57,824 bases of DNA from an uncultured Bacteroidales bacterium (GTDB lineage: Bacteria; Bacteroidota; Bacteroidia; Bacteroidales; F082), in the NCBI GenBank assembly GCA_947305795.1, contig CAMZEK010000010.1, positions 1 to 57,824 of the forward strand, given 5' to 3'. The translations under genes were made by a program, and so were the position numbers. Each line of letters opens with the position of its first letter. Within the stretch, counting starts at the first letter, position 1. Positions 15,159 through 23,631 of this stretch are shown piece after piece. The notes under the pieces were generated by a model. That model was not told the DNA's origin, did not search any database, and saw only the letters and a list, made by a program, of their open reading frames with translations.

Positions 15159-17015
15159 ATGAAAAAACACCTATTGGCCTTGTTGTTGTGCGGCATCCTG
15201 TTTCCGTTGACCGGAAACGCGCAAGACTGGAAAGTCCTCTTTTCGGCCAATGGTGGATTTTATGACGATGTGCTTGCTTTGGAGATGTTCAGCACCTATC
15301 CTCAAGGGCGGATTTTCTACACCGTCAACGGCAACCGACCCACGGTGGAATCAGAACCATACACCGAGCCTTTGGTCTTGGACGAAAGTTTTTACTCAAA
15401 ATCAGATATTTATACCATCCAAATCTCTTCCGAAGACCTGTTTTACCTTCCTGATTCGGTGCAACATTGCATCGTCATCCGTGCGGCAGCGTTCGATGAG
15501 AACGACAGTTGCATCAGTGCTATAACAACCCAAAGCTACTTCATCCGCACCTTAGGTTGCGACACCCACGGCCTGTCTGTCGTCTCGCTTTGCGCTGACT
15601 CGTTAGACCTGTTCGACTATGAACGAGGCATCATGGTGCCAGGCATCCATTTTGACTCCCTTTTCCCCGAAACAACTGGCAATTATTTTCAGAAAGGCAG
15701 AGAATGGGAGCGTTTGGTAAATGTGGAGTATTACGACATTGTTGACAATGGAGGAATCAATCAGCTTTGTGGGCTAAGAACCCACGGCAATCGCTCCCGC
15801 CGACAGCCACAAAAAGGCTTAAAGATATATGCTCGCGAAGAATATGGCAAAAAGCGTTTTAAACACCGTTTCTTTGAAGAATCCTTGATTGATAGCTTCA
15901 AGCATTTGCTTATCAAACCTTACTCCACTTTGTATCCTTATACGGGCATTCAAGACTACATTTGCAGTCGAATGGCTGTCGGCCTTGGATTGGAAGCGGG
16001 CTGTTCGCGACCCATTTGTCTGTATATCAATGGCGAGTATTGGGGCATTTATTTCTTGCAGGAAAAGATGGACGAGCGTTATTTGGAAGACCACTTGAAC
16101 ATCGACATCGAGCAATGCAACATCATCAGCAACTGGGGAGAGGTGGAATGTGGCAATCCGCAAGGATTCAATGACATGATGGAATGGCTTGAAACAGCCA
16201 ATTTGTCAATCGAGGAGGACTATGACTATATTTCCAATCTTGTCGACATTGACAATTTCATTGATTATATGATTTTGGAAACCTTTGTCGCCAACCTTGA
16301 TTGGCCAGCCAACAACAACCGCTGCTGGCAAGTAGAAGATGGCCCGTGGAGATGGATGTTTTTCGACGGCGATGCCGCTTTTAACAGCCAGACGGTAGAC
16401 TCGCTCGGCAATCCCACCGAGCTAGATGTATTTGGTAACGCCACTTATACAGGTGAAAACACTTGGCCCTCCAGCCGAAGGGCAACGTTGTTGTTCAGAA
16501 GACTCCTTGAAAATCAGGATTTCTTTGCGAAATTCAACCAAAGAATCCATGATTTGTGCCAAACGGCTTTTCTTTACGAGAACACCTCGCCGTTGTTTTT
16601 TCACATCTGTGATTTACTACGTCCCGAGATTCCAGAACAATCTTTCAGGTTTGGCAAACCCTCAAGTCCTGAGTTTTGGAACTGGGCATGTACGCTTACC
16701 GACAACTTCCTGAAAAACCGCGTGAATTCATATCTCGCTGAATGGGAAACCTATATCATCGTTGATGTTCCTGAGCATTTCACCGCTTTTCGATGCTATC
16801 CCAACCCGTCATCGGGGGAGATTCATCTACACTTTGACGCTGAGACTTTCAGCGCAGATGAAATCGTCATCTACAACCTAATGGGCCAGAAGGTGTTTTC
16901 AATGCCCATTCTTTGCCTGTCGGGAGCCAATGAAATCACCTTGCATCCCGACCTTGCTCCAGGAATTTATCTTCTGAACTTGGGTGGACAAACGCACCGC
17001 ATCGTCAGGTATTGA
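15159..17015 (+). CDS. Secreted CotH-like protein kinase-fold protein with T9SS sorting domain
   Basis: A 618-residue exported protein with a signal peptide of 21 residues (ending GNA). Residues about 25-130 look like a chitobiase C-terminal-type (CHB_HEX_C) beta domain (FYTVNGNRPTVESEPYTEPL). The CotH domain follows (about 185-520): CGLRTHGNRSRR, KGLKIYARE, YINGEYWGIYFLQEKMDERY, and an acidic metal site WMFFDGDAAFN. The end (about 545-618, FRCYPNPSSGEI...APGIYLLNLGG) is a Por-type T9SS signal, so it should be exported across the outer membrane and anchored or released. CotH proteins in spore formers phosphorylate coat proteins; here the target is unknown. Its stop abuts the convergent AlgJ-like gene with no gap. 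Confidence 0.85.
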   Translation: MKKHLLALLLCGILFPLTGNAQDWKVLFSANGGFYDDVLALEMFSTYPQGRIFYTVNGNRPTVESEPYTEPLVLDESFYSKSDIYTIQISSEDLFYLPDSVQHCIVIRAAAFDENDSCISAITTQSYFIRTLGCDTHGLSVVSLCADSLDLFDYERGIMVPGIHFDSLFPETTGNYFQKGREWERLVNVEYYDIVDNGGINQLCGLRTHGNRSRRQPQKGLKIYAREEYGKKRFKHRFFEESLIDSFKHLLIKPYSTLYPYTGIQDYICSRMAVGLGLEAGCSRPICLYINGEYWGIYFLQEKMDERYLEDHLNIDIEQCNIISNWGEVECGNPQGFNDMMEWLETANLSIEEDYDYISNLVDIDNFIDYMILETFVANLDWPANNNRCWQVEDGPWRWMFFDGDAAFNSQTVDSLGNPTELDVFGNATYTGENTWPSSRRATLLFRRLLENQDFFAKFNQRIHDLCQTAFLYENTSPLFFHICDLLRPEIPEQSFRFGKPSSPEFWNWACTLTDNFLKNRVNSYLAEWETYIIVDVPEHFTAFRCYPNPSSGEIHLHFDAETFSADEIVIYNLMGQKVFSMPILCLSGANEITLHPDLAPGIYLLNLGGQTHRIVRY

Positions 17016-18752
17016 TCAAAACACGATTTCGCCTTGTTCAATCTGGTAGTTGACAATCCAGGCCGCGTCGGCGTGAAGCTGTTCTTCCACGGTAAGGCCG
17101 TTAGCCTTGGCTTTTTCGCGGATGCTTTCCATCAACTCGGGATTTTTGTTGCGGATCTCCTCCTCCATGGCCTTCACGAGACTCTCCACATAGGTTTGCC
17201 GTGAAACCACATTCGGCTCATCGCGCATCAAAGGTCTGTTGTTCAGTACGTTCTGCGCCTCCATTTTCAGCACCTGCTCCAAATTGGTGTTGCGAATTAT
17301 CGTCTGGCACTGCAAATTCTTCATCCATGCCGTGTCCTGCTTGATGTCCTTGATGACCAAGGCTTCAGGAATTCGGGGATTTCTTGATATCGGGATGCTG
17401 TCGCCAGCCAATTCGGGGAAAAAACGCTCGGGGAATCGCATCATCAACCCATTGGTATGTTCCCACAACTTGGCAGTCAGTTCGTCACCACAGAAACCCT
17501 TGTATTTCAGCATTGTAGCACTATCATGTCTCAGGCTGTCTATGATTCGTTGCTTCACATCTTCTATGCGCTTTTCATCCACACACAGGCTCAACAGCGC
17601 AGATTCCACAAAACCGAAGCTCGCCTTGCACATCTGGTCGCCCTCCGTGAACCATACCACATAATCGGCATCCAACAGCTCTTGCAAAATATCCAACTCA
17701 CTAACATGCGTCATCGAGCGGTATTTCTTCCCATAATAAACCGTTGAATTGTAATACCAATACTCCGAATGGGAAAACATGTCGTCGAACGGAACGAAAT
17801 AATACATCCGCATCAGGAAAGAGGTGCCGATAAAGAGCGCGTTAGGCCTCGAAGTGGTCTCATCGCTCACGGCTGTGATTCCCGCTTCGTAAAGCCTATC
17901 ATACGGATGAGGCAATGGGCGAACCAAATTGGCAAGAAGCTCAATGTCGTAATCGGATTCCATGGATTCCTTCGAAGTGCTTTCATGATATGGCCCATAC
18001 TGCAGTTGCGGCAGTGCAATGCCTTTCAAGTCACCCATGAAGCGGAATAGCGAGTCGGTGGCCAAAGCCGCCGAGAAGCACCAATGCGCACCCGTCTGGG
18101 GAAATAAGGAATAAGGTAACGTGTCGGCTTTCTTCATGTCGATGAACCACTTCGTCATCTCAACGTAAGGGATGCCGTATTCATCGAATTTGGCGGAATA
18201 ATACTCCCGCGCATTGACAGTAGTGGTGTCGAACTTTCTGTTAGGCAAATGCTCAGGATAAAGGAAACCTTTTTGTGGTGCCATAAACACAAGGAAATCA
18301 TTGCCATAGTCTTTCAACACACCTCGCAGCTTCCACATCCGCAGTGCCTCAAGGTCGTAAGCTTCGCAGGCCTCCTCTTTCGAATCGTACCAACGGTACA
18401 TCTCCGTGCCGTAATAGTCGTTCACGTGCTGGATGAAATAAAGCCAACCATCCTTCCCAATGATAATGTCCTTGTTGTAAGTTTTCCGAAAAACGTCGAA
18501 GAGAAACTGGTTGTAGAATCGTATCAACGGTTGGCGGAAGCCCATATTTTCCTTAAGATAGCTTTCCGACTGGGTCTGAAAAGTTGCGGTACGATAGTTA
18601 TCGAAAGTCAGCTCAGGCTTGGGTGTCAGGAAAGAAACCCCTCCCAAAGGTTTGAATGTGAACATTTTCGTCTGCTTCTGAACAGCAGAGACGAACAACA
18701 ACATCATCGTCAGCACGAAAAGGAGGGTGGGTATGAATTTGAACTTCCTCAT
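17016..18752 (-). CDS. AlgJ/AlgX-like SGNH-fold protein (polysaccharide O-acetylation), longer paralogue
   Basis: A 578-residue protein with one N-terminal membrane helix (residues 7-25) and an SGNH/AlgX-type extracytoplasmic domain. Recognisable features are the early motif LIRFYNQFLFD...IIGKDGWLYF, the serine motif IGTSF (Ser311), and the His motif TGAHW (His223). In characterised AlgJ/AlgX the His motif reads D-x-H-W; here the Asp position is Gly221. Such proteins move acetyl groups supplied by an MBOAT partner onto exopolysaccharide. It begins 3 bp after the MBOAT gene in the same operon. It shares a C-terminal motif (AxWIVNYQIE-G) with the paralogue at 20209, and an extra region of about 100 residues precedes it. 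Confidence 0.82.
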   Translation of the reverse strand: MRKFKFIPTLLFVLTMMLLFVSAVQKQTKMFTFKPLGGVSFLTPKPELTFDNYRTATFQTQSESYLKENMGFRQPLIRFYNQFLFDVFRKTYNKDIIIGKDGWLYFIQHVNDYYGTEMYRWYDSKEEACEAYDLEALRMWKLRGVLKDYGNDFLVFMAPQKGFLYPEHLPNRKFDTTTVNAREYYSAKFDEYGIPYVEMTKWFIDMKKADTLPYSLFPQTGAHWCFSAALATDSLFRFMGDLKGIALPQLQYGPYHESTSKESMESDYDIELLANLVRPLPHPYDRLYEAGITAVSDETTSRPNALFIGTSFLMRMYYFVPFDDMFSHSEYWYYNSTVYYGKKYRSMTHVSELDILQELLDADYVVWFTEGDQMCKASFGFVESALLSLCVDEKRIEDVKQRIIDSLRHDSATMLKYKGFCGDELTAKLWEHTNGLMMRFPERFFPELAGDSIPISRNPRIPEALVIKDIKQDTAWMKNLQCQTIIRNTNLEQVLKMEAQNVLNNRPLMRDEPNVVSRQTYVESLVKAMEEEIRNKNPELMESIREKAKANGLTVEEQLHADAAWIVNYQIEQGEIVF

Positions 18753-18755
18753 GAC

Positions 18756-20222
18756 TCAGAACCTAAAGTAAATGAACGGACTGAAATCAGAGGCGTTGAG
18801 AGCAGCCACGCAGAACACGAAAGCAAAAGCGGCCACCACCCACACGGCAATGTGCTGGCCGTCGGTGTAATCGGTGAAATAAACCTTTTCCTGAATTCTC
18901 TGTCCGAATTTCGTCAGCGTAAGGAACGAGAAGAACGCCGCCACAAGCATCGTTATGTAAAGCTGGAGGTTATCGCCAAACGGCAGCAGCACAAAGTTGA
19001 AGGCGAACATCCGCTTGATGAGCAGCCAAGCCAAGCTGAAATCCTCGATACGGAAGAACACCCAAATGAGATTCACCAAAAGGAACGTCAAAATGACACT
19101 TGGCACCTTGCCAATTTTCTTCATCACCTTGCCCAAGAAGAGTTTGTCGGCACAGATGAACAAGCCATGCAACGCGCCCCAAACGAGGAAGTTCCACGAG
19201 GCGCCGTGCCAAAGACCCGAAAGCAAGAAGCAGACCCATAAGTTGAAGTACATGCGGCCCTTGCCCTTGCGGTTGCCGCCGAGCGGGATGTAAAGGTAAT
19301 TCATAATGAATGCGCCGAGGGTCATGTGCCAACGGCGCCAAAACTCGGTAATGGAGCCTGAGGTATAAGGATTGTCGAAGTTTTCGGGGAATTTGAAGCC
19401 CATCATCCGGCCCAAACCGATGGCCATGTCGCTATAGCCTGCAAAATCAAAATAAATTTGGAAAGTGTAGGCAATTGAGGCAATCCATGCCGTGGTGCTA
19501 TCCAAAGCGGCCACGCGGGTAAAGATTTCGGAGATTTGACCCGCATCCAAAAGGGAGAAGTTGGACGGGCCGAGGATGGCGTCCACTTGGGCACCAATCA
19601 CGTCAGCGATAAGGATTTTCTTGCACAGACCGATGACGAAGCGATAAAACCCCTGCAAGCGGTCGCTCATGGTTGACTCGCGGCTGCGGATTTGGTCGGC
19701 CACGTCACAATAACGGATGATGGGACCAGCGATGAGCTGCGGGAACATGGTGATATACAACACAAAATCAGTGAGTTTCTCCATCGGCTTGTTCACGCCG
19801 CGATAGGTATCCAAGGTGTAGGTGACGCTTTGGAAAGAGAAGAACGAAATGCCGATGGGCAGCATGATACGCTTCCATGTGAGTGGCGCATGACCCGTCA
19901 GACCGAGAATGGCATTTACATTTTCCATCGTGAAGTTGCCGTACTTGTAAAACAGCAGCAGCCCAATCGGAATGATGATGGACAAACCGCACAGCAGCTT
20001 CTTCAGTCCAGGTTTTTCGGTCTTGCACATCCACTTGACCAAGAAGAAGTTGGCCACCGTGGAGGCAACAAGCTGTATAATGAACTCCGGCGCGCCCCAA
20101 GCGTAAAACAGCAGTGAAGCAAGCAAAAGGACATAGTTACGGACTTTCTTCGGCATCAGGAAGTAGACGAGGAAGAAAATCGGCATGAAATATAAGAGGA
20201 AGACATTGCTACTGAATACCAT
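18756..20222 (-). CDS. MBOAT-family O-acyltransferase (AlgI/DltB-like)
   Basis: A 488-residue polytopic membrane protein with about 10-12 hydrophobic segments. MBOAT hallmarks are FDFAGYSDMAIGLGRMMG, NFDNPYTSGSITEFWRRWHMTL (His299), and the catalytic His339 in LSGLWHGASWNF. It passes acyl (probably acetyl) groups across the inner membrane to an extracytoplasmic acceptor. The AlgJ-like partners are on both sides, one overlapping its start by 14 bp and one 3 bp beyond its stop, so this is one O-acetylation operon. The polysaccharide acceptor is not encoded nearby. Start at 20222 is the family start (MVFSSNVFLLYFMPIFF). Confidence 0.93.
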   Translation of the reverse strand: MVFSSNVFLLYFMPIFFLVYFLMPKKVRNYVLLLASLLFYAWGAPEFIIQLVASTVANFFLVKWMCKTEKPGLKKLLCGLSIIIPIGLLLFYKYGNFTMENVNAILGLTGHAPLTWKRIMLPIGISFFSFQSVTYTLDTYRGVNKPMEKLTDFVLYITMFPQLIAGPIIRYCDVADQIRSRESTMSDRLQGFYRFVIGLCKKILIADVIGAQVDAILGPSNFSLLDAGQISEIFTRVAALDSTTAWIASIAYTFQIYFDFAGYSDMAIGLGRMMGFKFPENFDNPYTSGSITEFWRRWHMTLGAFIMNYLYIPLGGNRKGKGRMYFNLWVCFLLSGLWHGASWNFLVWGALHGLFICADKLFLGKVMKKIGKVPSVILTFLLVNLIWVFFRIEDFSLAWLLIKRMFAFNFVLLPFGDNLQLYITMLVAAFFSFLTLTKFGQRIQEKVYFTDYTDGQHIAVWVVAAFAFVFCVAALNASDFSPFIYFRF

Positions 20223-21624
20223 AACTATCTGATTTTTCGTTCATATCTCTTTTTCTCGCAGGCCAGTTGAAGGTACCGTGCTCGATTTGATAGTTGACAA
20301 TCCATATCGCATCGTCATGGAGTTGCTTCTCTATGGAAACGCCGTTGGTTTCGGCCTTTTGGCGAATCATGTCCATCGAGTTGTGGTCGGCCAAGTATTG
20401 GGCGATAATTCGCTGGATTTCGCGCTCGATGAAGGCAGCAGAGTCCAATTCCGCGCCTTCTGGCACCTGTCCCAAGGCTTCTATCGCCTTTTGGGTGAAA
20501 CCATCGTTCATCCGATACTGTTGAGTGGCGCAATAGAACAAGACTACGAAATCGGCGGAAAGCAGCTCTTCGGCAAGGTCAAACTCATCCACGGAGTTGT
20601 AACGCTCATCGTAATAGACAGTGCTATTATAATACCAATACGGAACTTGCGAGAAAATCTCACCCAATGGAAGTTGGACAGCGATGGTCCACCAGAACGA
20701 GTCGCCGATGACAATCATTTTCGGCTTGATAGCCATGGTATCTCCATCGGTAGTGGCATCGGCATAGTAATACTTGGGCTTGGGCAACGGCCTCATAAGA
20801 TTGAGCAGGCTTTCCAAATCGTCGTCAGGGTCGATGGCATTATGGAGATACCGTTGCCCGAGGACAAGGTTGTGCATATTGATGCTGTCCAAGTGTTCCA
20901 TATAGCGGATGAGCGTGTCAGCACTTTGCAAAGCAGCATATCTCGCCCAATGCGTGCCTGTTTTCGGAAACAGCATGAAGTCGGCGGTGTCCTTCATTTG
21001 TAGGAACCAACGCTCCAAATTGAGGTGGTTGACACCAAGTCGCGTGTATTCTTCCTCGTTGAAGAAACGCGCTGAGATTTTGGGCTCGTCATCATACCTT
21101 GTATCTTGGTTTTCAGGAAGATATTCGGGAAAAATCAAATCTTTGGCGGGCACCAAACACACGAAAAGGCGGATGCCGTAAGATTCAAGGATTTCCTGCA
21201 ACTGAAGTACCCGCTGCGCCTCTTCCGAAAGCATCGCGGCCATTTGCGTGGAGTCAGAGGCATAATAGCGGAACTGCCTTTGGTAATGGTCGGCGACCAC
21301 CCAAGGCTCATACATCCAGCCGTCCTTGCCAAACGAGACCTGCCCTTCTGTGACGGGCGTCTTGCCGTAGAAATCCCAAAGATACTGGTTGTAGAGCCGA
21401 ATCAGCGGTTCACGGCAACCGAAGTGCTGTTTCAGGTGTTGTTCGGTCTGTCGCTGGTAACTACCATCGCAATAGTTTTGGAAGTTCAATTCAGGCATGG
21501 GCTGCTCCACCACGACACCCCTCAACGGCTTGAATATCGGCCAATTGAAGCAGCTCTGTAACATTGAGGTGAACAACAGCACCGCAGTTAGCGAAAACAA
21601 TATGGTTTTTGTGCGGGTTTTCAT
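20209..21624 (-). CDS. AlgJ/AlgX-like SGNH-fold protein, shorter paralogue
   Basis: A 471-residue protein with an N-terminal hydrophobic signal (residues 8-25; a Cys at 25 in MLQSC could be lipidated). It is first in the O-acetylation operon. Key motifs are LIRLYNQYLWDFYGK, FGKDGWMYEP, TGTHW (His225, with Gly223 where Asp is expected), and IGDSF (Ser309). It keeps the GDS form of the serine motif, whereas the paralogue at 17016 has GTS. It ends 14 bp inside the MBOAT start, implying coupled translation. Likely role: acetyl transfer to an exported polysaccharide. Confidence 0.82.
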   Translation of the reverse strand: MKTRTKTILFSLTAVLLFTSMLQSCFNWPIFKPLRGVVVEQPMPELNFQNYCDGSYQRQTEQHLKQHFGCREPLIRLYNQYLWDFYGKTPVTEGQVSFGKDGWMYEPWVVADHYQRQFRYYASDSTQMAAMLSEEAQRVLQLQEILESYGIRLFVCLVPAKDLIFPEYLPENQDTRYDDEPKISARFFNEEEYTRLGVNHLNLERWFLQMKDTADFMLFPKTGTHWARYAALQSADTLIRYMEHLDSINMHNLVLGQRYLHNAIDPDDDLESLLNLMRPLPKPKYYYADATTDGDTMAIKPKMIVIGDSFWWTIAVQLPLGEIFSQVPYWYYNSTVYYDERYNSVDEFDLAEELLSADFVVLFYCATQQYRMNDGFTQKAIEALGQVPEGAELDSAAFIEREIQRIIAQYLADHNSMDMIRQKAETNGVSIEKQLHDDAIWIVNYQIEHGTFNWPARKRDMNEKSDSYGIQ

Positions 21625-21638
21625 CTAAATAAAACGCG

Positions 21639-21646
21639 CAAAATTA
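21639..21646 (-). promoter_or_regulatory. Promoter -7 box for the O-acetylation operon
   Basis: TAATTTTG on the minus strand, leader about 11 nt to the ATG at 21624. It is back-to-back with the U32 promoter at 21678-21685. Confidence 0.6.
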
Positions 21647-21677
21647 GGAAAAATAATCGTAATCAGACTGAAAACCG

Positions 21678-21685
21678 TAATTTTG
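21678..21685 (+). promoter_or_regulatory. Promoter -7 box for the U32 gene (leaderless)
   Basis: TAATTTTG ends only four bases before the ATG at 21690, so transcription and translation starts should nearly coincide. Confidence 0.55.
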
Positions 21686-21689
21686 CGCT

Positions 21690-23516
21690 ATGAAAACGAC
21701 TAAGATAGAACTGCTTTCGCCCGCCAAGAACGTTGAGGTGGGCATGGCCGCCATCAACCACGGCGCGGATGCCGTCTACATCGGCGGTCCCGACTTCGGC
21801 GCGCGCGAAAAGGTCTCCAATACGATTGAGGACATTGAGAAACTCTGCCGACATGCGGCTTTGTTTGATGCAAAAGTGTATGTCACGCTCAATACTTTGC
21901 TGTACGACAACGAATTGGAACGCGCCCGAAAAATAGCCTATGACTGCTGGAACGTCGGCGTTGATGCGCTCATCGTGCAGGATATGAAACTACTTGAACT
22001 TGACCTCCCTCCTATCCCACTCCACGCTAGCACGCAATGCGACAACTTGACCGTGGAAAAGGTACAACAACTTGAAAAATTGGGCTTTAGTCAAGTCGTT
22101 TTGGGGCGTGAATTGAGTTTGAAACAGATTCGGGAAATCCGGGAGAAAACGACCGTGCCATTGGAGTTTTTCGTGCATGGCGCGTTATGCGTCAGCCACA
22201 GCGGACAGTGCTATCTAAGCCAATACATCGGCAACCGCAGCGCCAATCGCGGTGCCTGCGCCCAACCCTGCCGCCTGCCGTGGGACTTGCTCGACAAGAA
22301 CGGCAAGGTGCTGCTGAAAAACCGACATCTGCTTTGCCTAAAAGACCTGAACAACAGTGCCCATTTGGAGGAACTGATGGACGCAGGCATCACGAGTTTC
22401 AAGATTGAAGGCCGCATGAAAGACGCTGATTATGTGAAGAATGTGACGGCCTACTACCGCCAGAAATTGGATGAAATCCTCCATCGTCGCAGTGACTTGG
22501 AGCAAGCCTCACGCGGGCACTGCAGCTATAGTTTTGAGGTCAATCCTGAAAAATCCTTTAACCGTGGCTTTACCGATTTCTTCATCCATGGACGGCAAAA
22601 GGGCATCGATTCACCGTTTACGCCCAAATCGATGGGCGAATACATTGGCGAAGTCGGTTGGTGCAACAGCCTTCGCATGGAAATCGCCACCGACAAGGTT
22701 TTGCACAACGGCGACGGGCTGTGTTTTTTGAATCAGGACAATGAATTGGTGGGCCTCAGGGCCGACGTGGTTCGTACTGATGGTAAAAACGGTGTGCACA
22801 CCATCTCCACAAACAGGCCACATGGTGCCTATCGAGGCGCGAAAATCTACCGCAATTACGACCTCGAATGGCAAAAGCAGGTGGATGCCTCGACAGGCAA
22901 CCGCAAGATTGTCATTGATTTGACGTTGGCGGAAACCGAAACGGGATATGAAATGATTGCTGTTTGTACGGACACACCACGTGTGTCCGCCGAAACACCC
23001 GAAAACGGACGCACGCGGTGCGTCCCTACAAGGACGACTATACAATGCGACAAAATCGCCGCCAACAACCCCGAAAAGGCCACCGAAAACATCCGCAAAA
23101 AGGCCCTGCAATGGGGCGACACCCCCTTCAATCCCATCAATTTGGAATTGCAATTTGCCGAGCCGCGCCTCATCCCTGCCTCCATCATTAGCGAAATGAA
23201 ACGCGATTTGGTGGCGAAATTGACGGAGGAATTAATTGAAAATCATCAAAATAACCATAAAATCCGTTGTATGGACACACCGCGTGTGTCCGCCGATACG
23301 CCCGAAAACGGACACACGCAGTGCGTCCCTACCGACCCCGATGCCATTCCCGACCGCCTGATGACCTGCCACCACTGCATCCGTTATGCCAACGGAATGT
23401 GCAGCAAGGAAACGGGGCAAAAGGCCGAACCGCTGTTCATCCGCAATGGGGCGAACACTTTCCGTTTGGAATTTGATTGCCGGAATTGCCTGATGAGCGT
23501 CTGTTTCATGGCGTAA
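21690..23516 (+). CDS. Peptidase U32 / RlhA-like protein carrying two in-frame repeat insertions
   Basis: A 608-residue U32-family protein of the RlhA (23S rRNA C2501 hydroxylation) type. It starts IELLSPAKNVEVGMAAINHGADAVYIG. The family cysteines are C167, C174, C190 and C194 (CVSHSGQC...GACAQPC), which in RlhA are needed for iron-sulfur chemistry. The long C-terminal region matches the DUF3656-bearing Bacteroidota forms and ends in a Cys cluster (CHHC, CRNC). Two copies of a 64-65-bp palindromic element interrupt the reading frame without breaking it (codons about 426-447 and 527-548), each adding about 22 residues (CxDTPRVSAxTPENGxTxCVPT). Protein function is probably kept because the inserts lie in the variable region. 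Protease activity is the older annotation and is doubtful. Confidence 0.88.
   Translation: MKTTKIELLSPAKNVEVGMAAINHGADAVYIGGPDFGAREKVSNTIEDIEKLCRHAALFDAKVYVTLNTLLYDNELERARKIAYDCWNVGVDALIVQDMKLLELDLPPIPLHASTQCDNLTVEKVQQLEKLGFSQVVLGRELSLKQIREIREKTTVPLEFFVHGALCVSHSGQCYLSQYIGNRSANRGACAQPCRLPWDLLDKNGKVLLKNRHLLCLKDLNNSAHLEELMDAGITSFKIEGRMKDADYVKNVTAYYRQKLDEILHRRSDLEQASRGHCSYSFEVNPEKSFNRGFTDFFIHGRQKGIDSPFTPKSMGEYIGEVGWCNSLRMEIATDKVLHNGDGLCFLNQDNELVGLRADVVRTDGKNGVHTISTNRPHGAYRGAKIYRNYDLEWQKQVDASTGNRKIVIDLTLAETETGYEMIAVCTDTPRVSAETPENGRTRCVPTRTTIQCDKIAANNPEKATENIRKKALQWGDTPFNPINLELQFAEPRLIPASIISEMKRDLVAKLTEELIENHQNNHKIRCMDTPRVSADTPENGHTQCVPTDPDAIPDRLMTCHHCIRYANGMCSKETGQKAEPLFIRNGANTFRLEFDCRNCLMSVCFMA
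22965..23029. repeat. In-frame double-palindrome element, copy A
   Basis: Two hairpins in tandem, GGACACACCACGTGTGTCC and GGACGCACGCGGTGCGTCC, are joined by GCCGAAACACCCGAAAAC. The whole lies in frame inside the U32 gene. About 57 of 63 bases match copy B. Confidence 0.9.
23268..23331. repeat. In-frame double-palindrome element, copy B
   Basis: Same layout as copy A, 303 bp downstream and in the same reading phase: GGACACACCGCGTGTGTCC, then GGACACACGCAGTGCGTCC. The second hairpin has decayed slightly. Confidence 0.9.
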
Positions 23517-23556
23517 TAGAATCCGCTTGCTCTTCAACATCAAATCATCATTATTA

Positions 23557-23581
23557 TCATAAAATAATCATCATTTTATGA
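23557..23581. promoter_or_regulatory. AT-rich palindrome upstream of the AAA ATPase gene
   Basis: TCATAAAAT and ATTTTATGA are exact inverted repeats with a seven-base centre. They lie about 20 bp upstream of the -7 box, a possible operator or the U32 terminator (no T run). Confidence 0.4.
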
Positions 23582-23599
23582 TGAAATTGAAAAAAATTG

Positions 23600-23607
23600 T
23601 ATTTTTG
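23600..23607 (+). promoter_or_regulatory. Promoter -7 box for the AAA ATPase / ABC transporter unit
   Basis: TATTTTTG, about 25 nt before the ATG at 23632. Confidence 0.6.
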
Positions 23608-23631
23608 CGGTGTAAAATAAGTCTTTAGACC

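Noticed and set aside
21690-23516. Frameshift or pseudogene in the U32 gene because of the odd low-similarity segments
   Set aside because: The frame is uninterrupted and the family Cys motifs before and after the segments are intact; the odd parts are in-frame repeat inserts.
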